From NCBI GenBank assembly GCA_018224345.1, contig JAGTUW010000406.1, positions 1-18,006 on the forward strand: a stretch of DNA of 18,006 bases, in the 5' to 3' direction. The notes under the pieces are model-generated. The model saw only the letters and a list, made by a program, of their open reading frames with translations. It did no database searches and was not told the DNA's origin. A program made the translations under genes and the position numbers. Below, in pieces: positions 13,821 through 18,006 of the stretch (positions are counted from its first letter, which is position 1; every line of letters begins with the position of its first letter). Source of the DNA: Bacteroidota bacterium. Its GTDB lineage: Bacteria; Bacteroidota; Ignavibacteria; SZUA-365.

Positions 13821-16800
13821 TCAATTCTCCCCATGTGTTGCTTCGCCGATGGGAAACATGATTGTTACACATGTCCCTTCATTTTTTCTGCTTTTGATGC
13901 GAATCACTGCATCATGCGCTTCGAGATACAGTTTGACCAGCGTCATTCCCAGTCCGATCCCCTCATATCCGCGATCATATCCCAGATCCTCCTGCAGATA
14001 GGGATCGAATATCTGCTCGAGAAAGTCCTCCGCCATGCCGATGCCTGTATCGATGATTTCGACAGTGCAGGCCTTCCCCGGGTCCTCTGACAAGACAACC
14101 GTGACGCCACCTTCGGAGGTGAATTTCATCGCGTTATCCAGCAAATGGCCGAACGCCTCGTTGAGGAAATGCTGATCACCGGAAATTTCCACGGATCCGC
14201 TTTCATTCCGGAACGCAAAGGACAGACCTTTCTCTTCGATCAGATCCTGGAAAGAAACGCAGCAGTGCTCCAGCAGCCTGTCGAGACGGATGGGAATTTT
14301 GTTGACGGCGATGTCCCGTGCCTGGAAACGGGAGATGTTCATGATCGAATCCACTGTCCGGATCAGCCTGTGAGCCGCATCGTCGATCGCTTTCGAGAAC
14401 TCGCGCACTTCTTCGTCATTGCTACCGGATGTCAGTTCTCCGATCAAGGCGAGATAACCGAGAATAATATTGACCGGTGTACGCACTTCATGGGAGATAT
14501 TGGAGATGAACGCGTTTTTAATGGCATCCGCACGCAGGGCCTGCTCCCGCGAAAGAATCAGTTCCCTTTCCGCCTGCTCCCGTTGAATGGCCGCACCCAG
14601 CGTCTCGGCACCGACCCTCATGGCATCGATTTCGGTATTCATCCAGCTGCGGCGCAAGCGACACTCATCGAAACGCACGAACCCCCACCACTGATCACCA
14701 CTGAAGATGGGAAGTGCAGCGACGGAACGGACATTCTGACGTGCCAGATATAACTGTTCGTCGTCAGGGAGATCATCGATAATCCCGGAAACGGAACTGC
14801 CGGCAGATAATTCCGCCACCCAACGCTGCAATACAGGATCGTTGAGTGCGGGTTCATTGACCAGATGGTCGATCATGCTCTCACGCATTTCCTGCCGCAC
14901 CCAGATGGCTTGCCGATGCAACGCTCCCTCGCCATCCGCATTCATTATCTTTCTGAATATCACGACGCGGCAGACATTCGCTGCCGTACCGAATCGCTCG
15001 AGAACGGTAACAAGAGATTCCTTCCATCGCGAAGAACGCAGGAAGCGCGTCGCGGCAAAACCCGCAGCGCGTATCAATGCATCTGCGCGTCTCAATTCCT
15101 CTTCCTGCGCTTTGCGCGACGTGATGTCACGTACGCTGACCAGAGCAGCGATGTATCCTTCGTAGCGTATCACTGTCACGGCGAATTCTCCCATGCGGAT
15201 GGTCCCGTCCCGCGTCAGAATTCTGCCCTCATAAACGACAGGGACATCCCCGTTTCCAGCCCGCTGTGCGGCTATCGACTGTATGCGCGAACGATCTTCG
15301 GGATGGACCAGGGACCAGGGATTTGATGCGAGCAGTTCTTCGCCGCTGTAGCCGGTCAGCTCCAGACATTTTTCATTGGCGAACACAATGGCATCGTCTC
15401 TGTAGATGAAAATTGCATCATGACTTTTTTCCACTACGGCACGATACAAGCGCTCGCTTTCCTTGCGGGCCTTCTCGGCATTCACACGTGCGATCACGCC
15501 ACCGAGAAACGAAGCGATCGCTTCGAGCGTCTGGCGAATGCGTTCGTCAACATCCTCCGTGGTCAGAGAAGCGATATTGAGCGCTGCGAGCATCAGCCCC
15601 CCATGCACGACAGGGATGATGGCAAAACTTCGTATCCCTTCCGGAGACAACAGAGGGCCGATACCTTCCTCCTGCAATGACGACGCATCGAAATATGCCG
15701 GCAGGGCCTGGCGAAGAACACGCTCGTGCAAGGCATCGAAATCAGGCTGCGAAGAAGCGACGGGGAAGGGCCCGAGCAATCCACGCCAATGCGCGTGCGC
15801 AGCTTCGCCTTCCCCGGTCATGTTGACATGCACCGCTGCAATGTCTATGTGTTCGATACGAAGCACGCTCTGGAGGACATGCTCAATGATCTCGTCATAA
15901 TCGTGTGACTGCGCCAGTTCAATTGCCAGCCGGTGCTGCAGCCGAGCCAGATACGCAATGCGATGCTCTTCGGTCACATTCTTCAATGTGCCCAGAATAG
16001 CAAATCCGTTACCGAGTGGTATCCTCCCCACACTCACCCGCATATGCACGCGTTTGCCGCTGCGATGCATCGCCTGGAATTCGTAGTCGTTCTCCGTCTC
16101 CTCTCCTTCCATTCTGCGCTGATAATTATCGAGCACACGATCTCTGTCTTCCGGTGCGATCAATTCCTCGATATTTTTTTCAAGGATGTCCTCTACCGTA
16201 TAGTCCAGCATACGCGCAAGTACATCGTTGGCGAACACAATATTTCCGCCCGTAGTGAGGAATACTCCATCCTGACTGTGTTCGAGCAGCTTACGATAAC
16301 GGGTTTCAAACTCTTCTTCACTGGTCTCACCCATTCCGGCCGGTGCGGGTACTATCGTCCCGCGAAACCGCGTACTGCCGTCACGTGCATTCACCGCTCC
16401 GATGATGACAAGCAACCGTTGTTGTTCCCGGCTGCTGTCACCGACAATACACCACTCGGCATCCTGTCCCTTTCTCACGCGCGCCAGAAGTTCGCGTACG
16501 CGCGGTTCATCCTCCCCGGGCATATAATCCAACAGAGGTGAATGCAATATGTCATACACATTCGTTTCGCCGAGGAGTGCCGCCATTTGTGTGGAGGCTT
16601 TTACAATATGGCCCTTCTCATCGAGGAGGAAAGCCCCACAGGGAGGAAGTCCCTCCAGTGCGGGCCGGGAAACAAACTCCTCCGAAGTGGGCGCCGCCTG
16701 CTTTCTTGCCACGGCATAGCTGACGACACGCATCAAGGTCTCGCTGGTGATATTGCCCTTGACCAGATAATCCTGCGCTCCCTGACGAATGGCCTCCAAT

Positions 16801-17078
16801 GCGAGTTGTTCATTGGCGTTGGCGGAAATGATGACAACCGGCAGGCGCGGTGCAGCAGATTGCAGGGACACATAGGTATCGAGCCCGGTGGAATCCGGCA
16901 GGTTCAGATCCAGCAGTGCAATATCGAACACCTGTTCTCGCAATGCGTGCAATGCCTCTCCGAGAGTACGCATCGCGGTGAACCCGAATTCCGTGGTATA
17001 GGATCGTTCCAGCAATCGCTGATTGAGAATTGCCTCGCCCTCATGATCTTCCAGTACCAGTACACGAATACGTTCCAT
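13821..17078 (-). CDS. Hybrid sensor histidine kinase, REC-PAS-PAS-GAF-PAS-GAF-HisKA-HATPase
   Basis: 1085-residue kinase with no transmembrane segment, so cytoplasmic. It has an N-terminal receiver (about 4-125; D57 in LLDLNLPDS, K107), a weak PAS (about 135-245), a PAS (260-373; GVFLTTGGNIVFANDVLARM), a GAF (about 378-535), a PAS (543-660; FANEKCLELTGYSGEEL, VRDITSRKAQEEE), and a second GAF-like region (about 675-832). HisKA follows, with H863 in ISHEVRTP, then HATPase with N-box N982, G1 DTGIGM at 1010-1015 and G2 GIGLGM at 1040-1045. All catalytic boxes are intact. The N-terminal receiver suggests it takes input from another kinase. I start at ATG 17078 (MERIRVLVLED), where the receiver fold begins; the frame runs 36 codons further to 17186 without support. 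It is followed by two receiver-only genes and preceded by alr (197 bp). Ligands of the PAS/GAF domains are unknown. Confidence 0.95.
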   Translation of the reverse strand: MERIRVLVLEDHEGEAILNQRLLERSYTTEFGFTAMRTLGEALHALREQVFDIALLDLNLPDSTGLDTYVSLQSAAPRLPVVIISANANEQLALEAIRQGAQDYLVKGNITSETLMRVVSYAVARKQAAPTSEEFVSRPALEGLPPCGAFLLDEKGHIVKASTQMAALLGETNVYDILHSPLLDYMPGEDEPRVRELLARVRKGQDAEWCIVGDSSREQQRLLVIIGAVNARDGSTRFRGTIVPAPAGMGETSEEEFETRYRKLLEHSQDGVFLTTGGNIVFANDVLARMLDYTVEDILEKNIEELIAPEDRDRVLDNYQRRMEGEETENDYEFQAMHRSGKRVHMRVSVGRIPLGNGFAILGTLKNVTEEHRIAYLARLQHRLAIELAQSHDYDEIIEHVLQSVLRIEHIDIAAVHVNMTGEGEAAHAHWRGLLGPFPVASSQPDFDALHERVLRQALPAYFDASSLQEEGIGPLLSPEGIRSFAIIPVVHGGLMLAALNIASLTTEDVDERIRQTLEAIASFLGGVIARVNAEKARKESERLYRAVVEKSHDAIFIYRDDAIVFANEKCLELTGYSGEELLASNPWSLVHPEDRSRIQSIAAQRAGNGDVPVVYEGRILTRDGTIRMGEFAVTVIRYEGYIAALVSVRDITSRKAQEEELRRADALIRAAGFAATRFLRSSRWKESLVTVLERFGTAANVCRVVIFRKIMNADGEGALHRQAIWVRQEMRESMIDHLVNEPALNDPVLQRWVAELSAGSSVSGIIDDLPDDEQLYLARQNVRSVAALPIFSGDQWWGFVRFDECRLRRSWMNTEIDAMRVGAETLGAAIQREQAERELILSREQALRADAIKNAFISNISHEVRTPVNIILGYLALIGELTSGSNDEEVREFSKAIDDAAHRLIRTVDSIMNISRFQARDIAVNKIPIRLDRLLEHCCVSFQDLIEEKGLSFAFRNESGSVEISGDQHFLNEAFGHLLDNAMKFTSEGGVTVVLSEDPGKACTVEIIDTGIGMAEDFLEQIFDPYLQEDLGYDRGYEGIGLGMTLVKLYLEAHDAVIRIKSRKNEGTCVTIMFPIGEATHGEN

Positions 17079-17155
17079 CAACGACCCCGTGGATGAGTAT
17101 GTGAGTACACCGGCGAACGATACAACACCCTGTTTCGTCGCGCGATTGCTGTTCG

Positions 17156-17175
17156 GTCCGGTCTTGATCCCGGAC
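17156..17175. other. Short inverted repeat between alr and the kinase
   Basis: GTCCGG (17156-17161) and CCGGAC (17170-17175) pair across 8 bases, in the 197-bp gap after alr. No T-run follows on the minus strand. It may be a weak 3' hairpin of alr or part of the kinase control region. The rest of the gap shows no gene. Confidence 0.25.
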
Positions 17176-17275
17176 AACTCGTCCATCGCACTATCGAAAT
17201 GCTGGATGGAAATCGCACTTGTTCGCTATGTTCAGGTCGCATTGCCGATTTCATGGTTCCGTACAATATAGGCAA

Positions 17276-18006
17276 TTATGTCTTTTCAGCGATATAGCTG
17301 CGTGGAACGCGTGTGCTCAGCAACGTGAGAACTTCATAGGGAATCGTGTCGCTTATGGACGCCAGCTCCTCCACCGAAATGCGGTCATCCCCCTGTGCGC
17401 CTATGAGCACGACCTCGTCACCGGTGTAGGCCGAAGCGGCACCGATATCGACCATGCACTGATCCATGGAAATGCGTCCTGCAAGCGCATGGCGTCTGCC
17501 ACCGATCAGGACCTGCGCCTTGTTCGAGAGCCCTCGTGTATATCCGTCACCATATCCGACGGGCAGAGTCACGACACGTGTATCCCGCGCCGCTGTCCAT
17601 GTATGGTCATACCCGATGGAAGCATCCTGCATCACCACCTTGAAATATACGACACGGGTTTTCATGCTGAGTACAGGTCGCAGCGAGACCGTGCGTTCGA
17701 CCTCCGGTCCGGGATACACTCCATAGAGCATGATACCGGGACGCACCATGTCGAGTACCGCGCCGGGGTGTTGCAGTACTGCCGCTGAATTGGCGATATG
17801 TCTTGTAGGTATGGACATGTCATGCTGTGGAAAGTATTCCATTGCCTCGAGAAAGCGTTCCAGTTGCAGCGCAGTGAAGCGCTTTTCCTTTTGATGCGAT
17901 GTGGCGAAATGAGAGAACACCCCACACAGCTCGCAATTGCGTGTCTGACGAAATGCATCGAAGAGCTGCCAGGCGTTTTCGTGACGGATACCGATACGAC
18001 CCATCC
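17276..18006 (-). CDS. alr: Alanine racemase, PLP-dependent (N-terminus beyond window)
   Basis: C-terminal 243 or so codons of alanine racemase, which converts L-Ala to D-Ala for peptidoglycan. The true start lies past the window edge: the visible part opens in MGRIGI, normally the middle of the TIM barrel, so the PLP-lysine is not seen. Present are the ANSAA phosphate-contact segment (71-75 of the visible part), RPGIMLYG (88-95), the second catalytic base Y132 in GYDHTWTA, PVGYGDGYTR, and RISMDQCMVDIG (177-188), whose Met-Asp contacts substrate. The YDHT form replaces the more usual YG-x-T around the tyrosine. The remaining C-terminal beta-domain looks complete to SYIAEKT. It is codirectional with the kinase cluster 197 bp downstream, but shared transcription is uncertain. 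Confidence 0.95.
   Translation of the reverse strand, partial: MGRIGIRHENAWQLFDAFRQTRNCELCGVFSHFATSHQKEKRFTALQLERFLEAMEYFPQHDMSIPTRHIANSAAVLQHPGAVLDMVRPGIMLYGVYPGPEVERTVSLRPVLSMKTRVVYFKVVMQDASIGYDHTWTAARDTRVVTLPVGYGDGYTRGLSNKAQVLIGGRRHALAGRISMDQCMVDIGAASAYTGDEVVLIGAQGDDRISVEELASISDTIPYEVLTLLSTRVPRSYIAEKT

Noticed and set aside
13795..17271. Several + strand frames of 60-200 codons opposite the hybrid kinase
   Set aside because: All are antisense to intact receiver, PAS, GAF and kinase motifs and none has a domain or ribosome site.

Overview
The window reads as ordinary chromosomal DNA of a moderately GC-rich, Gram-negative-type bacterium. My best guess is the Bacteroidota/Chlorobiota/Ignavibacteriota side of the tree. 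The reasons are a GapN-type aldehyde dehydrogenase, a short fatty-acid-hydroxylase protein whose N-terminus (MKMYVSN...) resembles Bacteroidota homologues, many starts with weak Shine-Dalgarno sequences, a -24/-12 (sigma-54-type) promoter, and a long PAS/GAF hybrid kinase. This placement is inference from protein flavour only. No rRNA, tRNA, CRISPR array, insertion sequence or phage gene was seen.

Left part (1-4403), protein quality control: after the last codons of an unidentified + strand gene come clpB and, upstream of it on the - strand, a DnaJ-type co-chaperone with an unusually short C-terminal region. The two are 12 bp apart, and the clpB ribosome binding site begins inside the dnaJ-like stop codon. 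Diverging from them is a small heat-shock protein (Hsp20) gene. The 321-bp gap holds a good sigma-54-like promoter facing hsp20, a cluster of TTGGCA/TGTCA/TGACA motifs upstream of it, and a possible 22-codon leader ORF whose stop overlaps the hsp20 start (ATGA). Together this looks like a compact holdase/co-chaperone/disaggregase locus.

Middle part (4578-12840), single genes in mixed orientation: an AI-2E/PerM-family membrane protein (-), a secreted NlpC/P60 cysteine peptidase (+), an FA2H-type membrane hydroxylase (-), a secreted YVTN-type beta-propeller (-), a membrane-anchored YkuE-like metallophosphoesterase carrying an internal twin-arginine segment (+), a DUF2461 protein (-), and a GapN-like non-phosphorylating glyceraldehyde-3-phosphate dehydrogenase (+). 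Hairpins separate several of these units. A perfect 16-bp tandem repeat lies between the divergent DUF2461 and gapN genes.

Right part (12934-18006, all - strand): a signalling cluster of a REC-PAS-PAS-GAF-PAS-GAF-HisKA-HATPase hybrid kinase followed by two single-domain response regulators, then (further upstream) the C-terminal two thirds of alanine racemase, cut by the window edge. None of the three receiver domains is joined to a visible output domain, so this is probably a phosphorelay or protein-protein signalling module. The most interesting signals are regulatory: the hsp20 promoter region, the tandem repeat at 11138-11169, and the duplicated start region of the second response regulator. 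I do not see a clearly new defence or mobile system.
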